DNA of 64,000 nucleotides from Centroberyx gerrardi (Eukaryota > Chordata > Actinopteri > Beryciformes > Berycidae), in contig NC_135998.1 in the NCBI RefSeq assembly GCF_048128805.1, forward strand, positions 15,475,656 to 15,539,655, written 5' to 3'. The first letter of the stretch is position 1; each line of letters starts with the position of its first letter. Shown piece after piece: positions 12,351 to 24,400 of this stretch. The translations under genes and the position numbers were made by a program. The notes under the pieces are model-generated. The model saw nothing but the letters and a program-made list of their open reading frames with translations. It did not search any database and had not been told where the DNA came from.

Positions 12351-15300
12351 ATGTTTATCCCTGCCCCATGATGTCAGGGTGACTTCATTTGACTAATTCA
12401 ATAACCGTTATCTCAGCCTTGTGCATTTAACCAAAAGACCATGTCACGTGACAGACAGTGGTGCTTAATGTGAGCGATGTCTCTGGAGCCAAAATGTGCA
12501 TGGCATCAAAGGTGGTTTGAAAAAAAAAGAAGTGCCATTTTCATACACAGTTCTCCCCTCACAATATCCATTTGAAACTAAGTCTGTGGTAGAAACACAC
12601 ACCAACCAGTACTATATCTGGGAGTCATATCAGTTACCAATAGCAATAACTATCCAATGAAGCAATATTTCATTTGTTAATGGAAGGTAGCCTTGTCACA
12701 ATTTTCAGATGCCACAGTAACTTTAAATACAGGTCAACGTTTCTCCAAAATGTATAAATACCAATGTAAACAAACCATGTACATACAGTATGGGAAATAC
12801 ATTTAAAACTCTAAAAGGCTTAACTATCATTTAACTTTCACTTGAATAGTAAATCATCTTGAAAGGGAAAACATCTTGAAGCCAATAAAACAAACATACC
12901 TGTAAAGCTAGACGTGGGACATGAGCCCTTTAGTTGACCCTTAAGTGATTTTACAAATATCCACACTCATATAATTGAATATGGGAAATATATGATCCCT
13001 GGAAGTAGCTCAGAAAGATGTCATTTGTCACATTAACAGAAAACCAGCTGAGGTACTATGATAACAATTGATGCTGAACTGCCCATACATAATGCACACA
13101 TAATATAATCCATTGAATTGAATAACCAGATTATGCAGAGGAAATGGTTTATTTCCATGACAAACATTGGACTGGACATCATTTTAACAAAATGTAAAAA
13201 AAGTGCATTACACATTAACATTGCCAATGTACAGTACAGTGCACAAAAGTTAACAAAACAATGTAACAAAATCTTACTCCCAGTAAGATTTTTCATGTTC
13301 TACATTTTCCACTCATTCACTCAACACATCTCAAGCTCTAATGTTGAGGAGACGTGACAGTTTGTGCTCTAGCCAAGCACCGTCAGTATCCCCATCGACC
13401 TTTGTCTTAATGTCCCATCTCGCAACGTCTTCCACTTCTGGCTCTTAGTAGGATTGTCAGTTTGATGCCTGCTGCCTGGGAATAATGCAATAAAACAATT
13501 GATTCATTGTCTGCTATTCTAAATTGAGCCTAAAGACATTTGCCTAAATTAGATGTGCCCCAAAGTCATTTTTTTGCAGATAGTACAAACACGAGAACTT
13601 AATTATGAGTACTCATCGATACACAGTAGCATTATGAGTGCTTTTCTTAATATTGACCATATTTGCAAGCTAATTTACTCTATGGCAAATTGTGGAGAAA
13701 AATATATACAGACTGTTAAATTTTAAGGACTTAAAGTCATCCTATCTAATTTTTAAATGTAAATAATAGATTTCATTCCAGCATTACCAATACCAAGTAA
13801 AGTTCTTCAGCCTGCTATTGAACCAATACAGTGTACCACTAGTTTCAACAATATCAAACAAATACGATATTGATATAGGCTATTAATAAATGGAAGTCCA
13901 TCAAATACGTGTTTATGGGTGAGAACTGCTGTGTATAAGCTCTTTTGTACACAGAGTGTGTTTGCATACATTACATCATGTGGCAAGATATACATTGCAA
14001 GGAGCATGATTATTATCCTTGGGGCTGAGGGCAAGTAATGTCCAAAAAGCCAGACTGTCAACACATTCACAGAGACTCTGCAAAGCCTGCGATGCATTAT
14101 GATAGAGCTAAGGCCAAGGTTAAGGCACTTAAATACAAAAACAAATTCAAAACATGATGCAAACAACCAAACATAGTGCAGTGGTTTGGGGATACATATG
14201 GAGAAGCATTAGTCCTTAGTAGGCAGGTGAAGACACAGCACTTGTGATAACATCTGAATTCTGCATCGTATGAACTTCAAGCAGCCTGTTCAGGCCCAAC
14301 TGTCATGAGCATGAACATACTGAAGAGAACAATTGGCTTAGTCAGAATCAAATTAATATCACAGCCATAAACAAGGTAGGCCAGCATGTCGCTTTGTAGG
14401 ATTTTTTAAACTTTCATAATCCCGACATTCCTCTACCTGATAGTAAGTGCTAATTTCAGTTTCAAAAGAGTGTTATACTGGTTGCTGTCAACAACTTGCT
14501 CCATGTGCCATAAGTTACATCATGCTCATGTAACCACATGATGGAGAGGTTAAACTCGAGGCAAATCCAAATGATCTAAATCTAACTACTGGAATAAACC
14601 TATCTGCTCCCCAGGATCCAGTTAAGGGAGGAGGGGGAACAGTGGATACATAGTCTTTTATCTCAGTTTCTACAGGTTGGCTATCCTATCCAAAAAAAAA
14701 TCTACAGTAAAAATATACATTAACCCCATGGCCAAAGAAGATTAAATAATTTGCATTCATTCTTTGCACAGTTTTCACATCTTTCCAAAGCACTCATATC
14801 TTATCAACACAGTAATAACACTTGCATGTGCCTGTCCTGCACACACACAGGCATCATTCAGTATCATTCTAGCACACCCAGCGTGCCATATTATACATGA
14901 ACAACACAATACCAACCAAACAAAAAAACTTGCAAAGCGGAATAATACCCTGTGGCACAGCAACTTCAGATTGGCGGCACAATTTTCCCTAAACTGCATA
15001 CAGTATGCCTCAAGTTGTCTTTGAACACGTACAAAATGAAAAGTCCTAATAACAAATACAGAAACAGCTTCAGGAAACATTGATTGGTTATAGTGGTAGA
15101 ATAGTTGAGATGGCAAAACGGGTTACAGCTGGGCTTTTTACACTTATGGTCAGAATTACTAGCACCCCTGGCAGTTTTGTTGATACCATTGTTACCATTT
15201 ATGTGAAATTTAAAAACACAGAGCTTTACACTATTATTCAGATTCTCAGTAGTGCCAAACAAAAGAACATGATTTAAACTGAAAAAGGGAAATGTGAATG

Positions 15301-17701
15301 ACAACAATATTGGCATTGTAGACTTCAGTAACTACTAAAACCTCTTAATAATGGCAATAACAAAAATGTATAAACTAAAAGTGTTAGTGTTACAGTACAC
15401 AGTCGTGTATTGTATTATTGACTATTTTTCAGTTTTCCCAGTTTAAATGGGAGAATTTATTTGGTTCTATAAAGTTGAGAATCAGAATAATGAAACTGTG
15501 GGGATTAGATTTCTTTTTTTTTGTTTTAATTCACAGAAATTGTAAATTATCAACAACATTGCAAAGGGTGCCTGTCGACTAACCGTCTCGACTTCTTTGG
15601 ATGCTTATTAGACAAAAGAAACAATATTCCTATAGGGATTTGCTTTAAACTGTGAAAAGAATGCAATTACGTTTTTGTAGCAGACTACGATTGTAGATAA
15701 TAGCTCATTCCTGATGCATCTATTTTTGTCTTGTGCATGTTTGGCTGTTTGTTGTGCAATGCTAATGCTAAGAAGCTAACGACAGTAACCCTCTGTATAG
15801 TGCAGAGGGATACTGCTGGAAAACATTAGACATATATAAGTTTTGATTAAATGTAGGCATAAACTAAATCTGAAATATGCCTGTGGGAAATAAATGACAA
15901 CTAACAAGTTGTACCAGAAAAATGACAACAGTTCTAGCATCAGAAAATGAGGTGTGTATGGCTGGAGTTGTGCTCACATGCTGCATGTATGCATGATTAG
16001 TGTGCCTTTTCAAATGTTTTGTAGGGAAAGGTAGCTTAAGGTTTTTCAGCATGTATGAAAAAGTAGCACAGGCAGTCTACCTAGGTGAGTACCATGAGAG
16101 CCTCTTAGATATACAGCACTACCCAGATTAAGACCAGGTAAGGAAAGTAGGTGTAATGGAGCAAAGGAAACTATGTGCTACAGGTGTGCTAAGCTTCAGC
16201 AACCCATCTGATTGCCCTCTGGAAACATGAGGGTGATGAACTGGACTTGGCAGCATGATATGGCTTTGATTACAGTTGGTAACAAGAAACTCAGGACTAC
16301 TGGTGGTTTTGTTATCAGAAAGGATCTGACCAAGTGTGGAAAATAAACTGTGATTTAACACCTGAATGTTGTACTTCTTTGAAGAAATTAAAGGCATTTT
16401 AGAAAAAAATAATCTTTCCTAACAACCATAGCATGCATAAGAAGTAGGGTTAGGTTCAATTCAATCAAATGTTCATTGATTTGATCATTATTATACCATA
16501 CATGGAGAGTTATTGAAAAACAGTTGAATATGGCAAATCTTCACGGCAAAAGTGGTTCAGTATTTGAATTTGAAGAATTTCCTGAACTGACTGAATTCAA
16601 TGTGAATTGAAGCCAACCCTAATGAGAGGTTTTCTGTTCTGGGCATAATGAGGACACGTTGTGTAACACTGGACAGTCATGAGTGGACTAAACTGAGTGC
16701 TTTGAAGACATGATTATATTAACTTCATACTTGAATGGGGGAGGTCAGGGTGAACCAGTCACTGAGGAGAGAGGCAAGTCAACAAAACAGTCTTTGACCA
16801 AAACAGTCTGAGATGCTTGTGTCCCGAGGTACAATGCTTTACTAAGAGGCATAAGAAGGCTCACATAGGAAGTCTTTTTTTAAATTATTAATATCATGTT
16901 TTTATATGAAAAGCCTTCCTGTGATGCAAAAGCAGCTGCAGCAGGGAAAGTGTAAGTGAAGATAAGTGAGGATTCAATTATCAGTGGTAATATGAGGAGA
17001 TATTGAATGCAATCAAACAGATGCTCAACTGCAAACATTCATTGAGCTCCTTAGCGAATACTGTTGATGAGTTGGATTGAAAAACATACAGTACACTGAC
17101 AAAAGTAAGTTACTTCAGGTATTTTTTTTCTTTGTCAAAATCAAAGTGCTAGCTATAGATCTTTTAGGAGTCAGAGGGGAATTACCAAGATGGTAGATTT
17201 TCACAACAACCTGGTTTTACAAACCAGCACAGTCTTCTCTATTAGGGATACACCAAACCTGTCTGTTGAGGGTAAAATGGCAGCATACACTCAGCTCCAG
17301 GGTGCTGCGGGGAGGTCCGAGGACCCTCCGGGTGCTCAAGAGACCAGCCGGGCCTCAGCCAGGTCTGAGGGACAAGTGGAGGACACAGAAACGTCCTCAG
17401 TGGAAAATGTGAGGTTTCCCCAACTTGGCCAGGAAGCATTTAAGCCTGGAACGTATGGTGAGAACAGCCAGCCTCATCTGTGTCTCAATCTCCTCGGTGT
17501 GCTAGCAGACAATGACTGGACAGAGGGCTTTCTCTGCTGGTGAGAGTAGAGCTGTGAGGCCGGGACACGGGGGTACAGGTCAGAGCAGAGCTTGTTTCTG
17601 GTCAGAGCAGAGTACGACACCACAGTGGCAATCACTTGGAGGCAGTGGCAAGCCTCCTCCTCCATCCCTACCCCCATCCCATCCATGCTAGGGCCTCTCT
17701 A

Positions 17702-18436
17702 TTAAGGCAGGGGCCCTACTGGGAGCTGGCCCTCCATGGCCAAGCCTGACAGCTTCTCTAGCTGCTCCGCCCTCTGTCGCACCAGTTCCAGACCAAACTC
17801 TAGCCCCAGTGCAGGCATCTGCAGCTGGGCCAGGGCCTGCTGCTGGAGCTCCACCTCACCACCAGACGACTCCATCTCTGGACCGGGTTGTAGTTTCATA
17901 CCTTCAGCAGCGGCCAGTGCAGGTCTTTCTCCCTCCAGGCCGAGGTTCAGTAGCGTAAGCTCTGTGATGGCCGCTGTGTTGACCCCTCTGCCCTCCCTTG
18001 GCAGCTGCTCTTCCACCTCATCCGCCTGTGGCTCGTCCATATCCTCCGTCTCCAGTGAGCTGTGGTCACGAGGAAGCTCCTCACAGCTCATGGGTGACAC
18101 CAGTTTCTGGCGGTAGGCCTCCAGGCGGGCTAGTGGGACAGGGAGAATGCCTGGGGCACAAGTGGCACAGCGACAGAGATGACTGCAGAGCTGGACCGAG
18201 CTGGGTGGGACAACAGCAGGGGCTGGCACAGATGACAGAATTGGGGTGGATGCAAAGTGGGTCCCAGGCGGATCTATGGATATGGAGGGGACTGTGCAGT
18301 GGCGGGTGGGGTTAAGGCGGTGGGCACGGCCTCCTGCTGGGCGGTCACAGCGCCGCCCTTGTGGTAGACGCAGGCAGTCTTTACAGGACTGATAGGAGGG
18401 CTTCACTTTGAAAGGGTTTCCTGTGCTAGCACTGTC
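17702..18436 (-). CDS. ssh1: ssh1 exon 15: terminal exon with stop
   Basis: The exon begins DSASTGNPFKVKPSYQSCKD, matching the conserved VKPSY-SC-DC motif of SSH1, after a CGGTTTAG acceptor. It runs through a Pro/Ser-rich stretch and an acidic stretch to ELVRQRAEQLEKLSGLAM and stops with TAA at 17702-17704. The LVRQRAEQLE segment resembles the helix of mammalian SSH1 that precedes its C-terminal serine-rich block, but the block itself (with the RSHSLAKLG-type 14-3-3 site) is absent. I looked for it downstream on the same strand in the other frames as far as about 17.2 kb and did not find it. Confidence 0.85.
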   Translation of the reverse strand, partial: DSASTGNPFKVKPSYQSCKDCLRLPQGRRCDRPAGGRAHRLNPTRHCTVPSISIDPPGTHFASTPILSSVPAPAVVPPSSVQLCSHLCRCATCAPGILPVPLARLEAYRQKLVSPMSCEELPRDHSSLETEDMDEPQADEVEEQLPREGRGVNTAAITELTLLNLGLEGERPALAAAEGMKLQPGPEMESSGGEVELQQQALAQLQMPALGLEFGLELVRQRAEQLEKLSGLAMEGQLPVGPLP

Positions 18437-21400
18437 CTAAACCGAGTAAAATTGAGAGAATACATGGTCAATCACAATGTAACTGGAGCCAACAGTGGCA
18501 TGCAGAATGTTGACAGCGCTAAGTTAATCACATTACAGGATTATGTTTCTGACATGAAAACAGTTCTAAAATAGGCAGAGAAACACAAACATGACTTTAC
18601 TACTGCTGTTGCCAATATGCTACTACTAGTAGTTAAAAGCTATATTTTCTTGACTCACGTCGAAGGCTGCAGGGCAGCTGCGCTTGGCAGCCAGGCGGTT
18701 GCTGTTGTTGGTGTTCAGGTTGGCTAAGCCTAACCGGCTTTCCTCCGTTCTGTCTGCATCCTCTCCCACCTTCTTCCCGTCTGAATTTCCAGGTGTTTGG
18801 GCCAGGGCCGCCATCTCAGCTTCCTCTTTCTTGGCCTCCTCCTCATCCTCTTCTTCCAAAGTACTGAACTCAAGCCTCAGTCTCATGTCCTCCAGGGGGT
18901 CGAGACGCCCACAGGTCTGGGCGGCTGTGCCCTCTCCTGGCAGGACCAAGTGTGCCATGGGAAAACCCTCATCCTCCAGTAGGGCATCTCTCTCCACATC
19001 CTCAATCTCAATGAACACCCTTTCCATGCCCAGGAGTGGGGGACCCCGCACTGGGGTGGAGGGCTCACTGTCCAGTGCAGAGTCTGACAAACGTCTGAAG
19101 TAGTAATTGTAGTTGAGGGGGTCGAGGGGTTCCACCTCTAGACCCATACCCCTGCAGGGAGAAGCCCCACAGCCGCCCCAGGCTTCTTCCTCCTCCTGGG
19201 AGGAAGCTCTGAGCACTGGTGTCTCCTCTCCAGGGACGTCCAGACCAGTACAGCGCCCAGAGGCTTGCAAATCCTCCGAGCCCTCCTCATCCGTTTCAGG
19301 CCTCCACAGCTTGTTGTGGCGTTGCTTACTGTGAAGACAAGAGGAGTACAAGAATATTTCAAGAGTTTTCCCATTGTAGACTATGAGAGAAATTTCCCTT
19401 TAGGGAAACAGTTATCTGATAAAGTTACCTGATCTAATCTACCACATAGAAAACCTTTGAAAACCACAGAGAAAACTTTAAAAAGCAGCATTAAGTTGCC
19501 TTTAATATAAACCTTTTGCTGGCCTAAAGGCCCTGACACACCAGGCCGACAGTCGGCCGTCGGCCAATGCCGGGCCGTCGGTAAGCGTCGGTGTCCCTAG
19601 TTTTTGCGGTGTGTCCCGCACCGTTGGCACTAGCCGGACCCCCGTTGGCGGCTTTTCGGCCGATTGAGCATGTTGAATCGGCGGCGGAGCCCGTCGGTGA
19701 GAGAGATCACTCTGATTGGCACGAGAAGAGAAGCGGAAGTGACGAAAGCAAAAGCAAACGACGAAGTCAAAAGCCACAACCAAAAGACCAAGGGCTGACA
19801 ACGCCAGTGCCATTTGCAACTTCTTATCAGACATATTCTCGATTAGAAGTAGCGAAACCGTCTGTGATGAGCGAGAGTGGTGTGAAAATGGTAAGCAAAC
19901 GCTGCTTTGTTTACGGTTTGTATATCTGCAGTCCTAGGTCTTCCGGTTCCCTTTTTGAATGACGAATACAGATTTCCCCTCACGCAGGCGCAGAACGTAC
20001 GTGCTAGTTGGCCGTCGGCTGTAGTCTTTGCGGTGTGTTCAAGTGCAACTTTTTAGGACCAGACGCAGGCGACGTGAGGCGACGCAACAGTCGGCCTTCA
20101 TCGCCGCTGGTTCTTTGACGTCAGTTTGGTGTGTCAGGGCCTTAATACTGTTCTTACCCCAATAGCATGTGTCCACTGTCATGCTAATAGCTTCACAGAG
20201 AGCACACCTATGTGTAATTAATTGACAGTCCTCTTTGACTTGGCCCTGAGGTGCTTGAGGAAACATGTTATAAGATGTAAACCTCATGACTGCTAAACTT
20301 GCTTACCTGGCGTCCAGGATGCCCTCGTACTCTGCCAGCTGCCTCATGAAACCAGCATTCGGCTGAGCTATGCTCCGTTTCTGCTTGACAAAGTTGTAGG
20401 CTTTCTCCAGAGTCCAGCCGTACTCCTTCATTGCATAGGCAATAACCGTAGAGGCAGACCGGCTTACCCCCATCTTACAGTGGACCAGGCATTTGGAATG
20501 GCTCTTCCTAATGGACAATAAAGAAAATAATTTATATCTCATTTGCTGCATTTGTTTGATGATAGTTAAGACAGGGTGCGACGAATTCACATCACTGTTA
20601 CTGAGCATTGGACATTTGGTGCCAATTTTTGTTATTTTGTTAAATAGATTAGCAGATAAATCCACTCTACCAGCATCCTTCAGACAGTGATAACATTGTC
20701 CGTTAAAACACGAAAACATAAACATTAGCTTAGTAGCGTAGCTAGAGCTTTCTCCACGCTTTGACTAGTGGTGCATTAGCTCAGAAAGGGCTAATCGTGT
20801 TACTGTGATCATAGTTCTTACAATTCAAGCCAAAGGCCACCCAGCACCAGTCTGGCCTCCTCCACTCTCCTGTCTGATCTCCTCTACTCGTCCAGGCAAG
20901 ATGGTGAGAGATTCATCTAACTTTGTTCTGTTGCCAAGTTGGCCTAAGTTTTCCAAAGGATTCTCATCTCATCCAAGTGTACTTTCTCAACAATTTGAAA
21001 CACTAGACTGTACACTCTACTACATTTGAATACAAGATTTACTAAATCATTTTACCAAGAGATGACAATATGGCTATGGTATGGAGTTAATTTTAATTCA
21101 GACACAGTAGGAAACAATTATCCTTTAGTATTGGTATCAAATTCAAGGTACCAGTACTGATTTGAATTAATTTATAAATCCCATCCCCTTTGATAGTCAT
21201 AATTTAAATTTCTGTTGTAGTCAAGATACTGTTCTCTCACATTCAAAAAACATTTTAGTACATTTGCTAAGTCTGTGCATTTCAATTATATGACACATTT
21301 CGGTCAAATTCTATTTATTTAAATGTATTTCAAATGCATTTCAAATTTCCACACTGAAATAATTTCACATGCAATAAGTAATATTTTTACAAGTCATATT

Positions 21401-24400
21401 TTTAGTCCCACAGAACAAAATGACCACAATACTGAGGAGGGTTGATAGGGAAACATTTCATTCTCTAGCCAAAAAAAGAAAGTGACAAAGCAGGGTTTTG
21501 CATTGTGATATATTACCTCTTCACTAAAGGTTTCTGTGCTCTAATTAGCTAGCTCACTCATCTCCATTGTGACTTTATGTTAATTACAGGTCACCATAAG
21601 CTGTGCCAGAGACCTGTCCATGTTTTTGCATTTCCATTTCTAAAAGTGATAGATTATTTAATTATCTGGTTACATAGATCCAATAACAGTCAGACGCTTT
21701 TTGTTGATTTTATCTGTTTCAGTCCAGTTGATATTAAACCAAACAAATTTGTGTTGGTTCTATTTTTCATATGCTTTCTTGAAACTATTTATTTGGATAA
21801 AAATCAGCTTAATCTTTTTTCCCCCAATACCTAAGAAAGTCGGGGTTAATTTTTTGAGCATACCTCACTTAGTCACCATACATAAAAAAGCAGCAATGCG
21901 CTACAGCTACCTACAATGCAGATTTTGTCAATAATTATTATGAATAAAAAGTTTCTCAGTTGTTTTTGCCTTTACAAAAAGTAATATGAAGGTAACGTAT
22001 ATATGTCAATATCCATTTTTCATCCCCCCCACCCCACCCAGCACACTGGTTTTTTTTTTATTAATGTTTAGGGTCTCACTTGGCTTTGACAATAAAGTTG
22101 TATGTGTCGTTCCAGTGGGCCAGCAGGTCAGTGGCCTCCTCATCGTACACTCGGACGTTGTGATAAGAGAACGTCCCCGGGAAGAAGTTGTCAATCTCCC
22201 TGGTAACATTCAGGATGTAACTCACCCTGCAACCAAAACAAACACACACTGGTCTTTCAACTCTGCAACTCCCAAAACTCCCACATACGTATTTTTTTTA
22301 AATTTTTTATCAGAGCTATACGTCATGAATTGAGCTTGGATTTCTGTTTCTTGTGATCTTTCAAAAAAGACTCATAATGATAAACAGCTTGTTTCTTTAC
22401 AGCCTTCACAATGCTGTTTATTATGCACAATTTTGTATTATGAATAATGAATTAAACTAATTAATTAGTAATAATTAGAAGTAATTCATAGACAACCACA
22501 ATAGGAAAAGTGCAACAAATTTAACTTTGTGTCGTATCTCATGGTATCAGTGCATCATCCTGTAAACTATGTATCCAGGCACAGCTGGAATTAATCTAAC
22601 AGGAGAGATAAAATAACTAATACAGACAGATGTACATCATGGCATATTTTACTAAAAAGTACAAATGAAGCATTTATTCAATACTGTACCAGGAAAAATG
22701 TGTATTACAAAATCAGGAAAATACTGTGTGACAGTATCTGTGTTTACATGGAGCCTTTTATTCCACTAATAATCAGAATAGTAACCTCAATCAGAATAAA
22801 CGGGGCTCTGAATGAAATTTCATTCAGAATGGCTTGAGAGGGCTGGTTAGGGTTAGTTATCATAATACGTGCGATGGATAAAATTTCATCACGTAAACGC
22901 TCGATCTGATCACTTTCTTTGGTTGGAATATCTAAACTCTCTGCGCACACTCGCCCATTTGAAGTAAGTGACGTCAGTGACGTTTACTAGAGAATTTGAA
23001 TCATTGCGGGCATAAAACTAAACTGGGTCACGATACTACTCATACTACACACACTACATCCAACATGCAACTCTATGGCACGTGTAGTATGTTTAGTACG
23101 GTAGAATCCCATGCCGAACACGGCCCCGGTCTGTTGCTGACACTGTTTTTTTTTTTTTTTGTTAGAAACATTTTGAGAAGTGGCAGCTGTAGTAGGCCAA
23201 AGCTCATTCCGCGCTCACCTTGTCCCGGTTGATAACTGTTGCAGTCGTATGTTCTGATAAAACTAAAAAAAGCCCATTTTAGAGTGCTGGATGCTGTATT
23301 TAGCGCATGTCAGGAACTTTTATTCTGATTACATACTGTGGAGCATGTAACCGCACACCGTATGCGATCATTTTATTTAGCGCTCATGTAAACACTTGCG
23401 GGGTGGGTGGGGGGGAATCTTCAATCTGAATGATAAAATATGGCTCATGTAACTGCAGCTGCTGTTGAGCCATCAACTCACCCACAGTCCCGCAGCTCTT
23501 CAAGGTTGGAGGCGTTCCACTCAGATCCCTGCGGGCACGAGCAGACAGAGAGCAACTTCATCAGAATAACAGCTAAGGTTAACTAGGTCTAAGGTTAACT
23601 AGAGGTAACAGAGTACGATGTGACAATATTTGGGTATCAGCATGGAGGAAATGTGGAGAAAGTAATGTGAAAGCATTATATAAAACCAGACAAACACGAC
23701 ATAGGAGGAAGGTTCTCACCAAGTACAAGTGGTCAAAGATGAGCGTGGCCTTGTCCATCTGACCCAGGATCAGCAGCATCTCATTGTCTATGAACTCCTT
23801 GTATTCTTTGAGGTTACAGCTCATATGTTGCTCCAGCTCGGTACGGATCTGGGGAGGAGGACAACATATAAAAACAGTTTACCTTCCTTGAACAACACAG
23901 TGAAAAATAGAGAAGCACAGAAAGCCGTCGGATCTCTCATACAGAACAGACTCTACAGTTGTTCAGCGGTTCTCAAAACAAGATTTCAAAGGCCCAAAAT
24001 AGATTAACCTGGAGATCAGGGTCTAACCATATACCATAATAGGATCATAACTGTTTAATAAAGCTAATATTTTTTTGTTTTGAACTTGATTTCTTCATAT
24101 TTGAACAAAATGCAAAGGTACATCTGAATTAACTCCAAGGCACACCAGTGTGCCACGGCAGACTAACTCCCGCTTCACAAACATTGTTTAGAAGATGTTC
24201 ACATGATGCATTTTGCTGGAATGCAAAAAAACTGAGCCAGATCATGCAGTTGCAGAACAAAGCTACTGAGCTAAGCAAAATGACCTCGTGTTTAACCCCT
24301 AACGTACAATTCAAACCCTTAACATGACCTCCAGCCAATCAAACACAGCTCAAACAACTAATAAATACTCAATTTCTTTACTTAATTTTGACTTAAGACA

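Larger units (their letters stand above)
9896..17701. other. Spacer and ssh1 3' flank, no coding gene seen
   Basis: AT-rich DNA with CT-rich tracts and a GTCT tandem. The part nearest 17.7 kb (17.2-17.7 kb) is GC-richer and probably ssh1 3'UTR. AATAAA-type signals on the minus strand exist (for example near 15455 and 13147), but none is convincing as the ssh1 poly(A) site. Confidence 0.5.

Noticed and set aside
17474..17686. 70-codon minus frame as continuation of ssh1
   Set aside because: It would need a frameshift or splice after the TAA at 17702, none is evident, and the sequence lacks the conserved Slingshot tail motifs.
19502..19962. 110- and 123-codon frames (MSDKKLQ... and MSLVFAV...) as host genes
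   Set aside because: The same frames occur in the other 615-bp Harbinger copy at 28392-28852, so they belong to the transposon.
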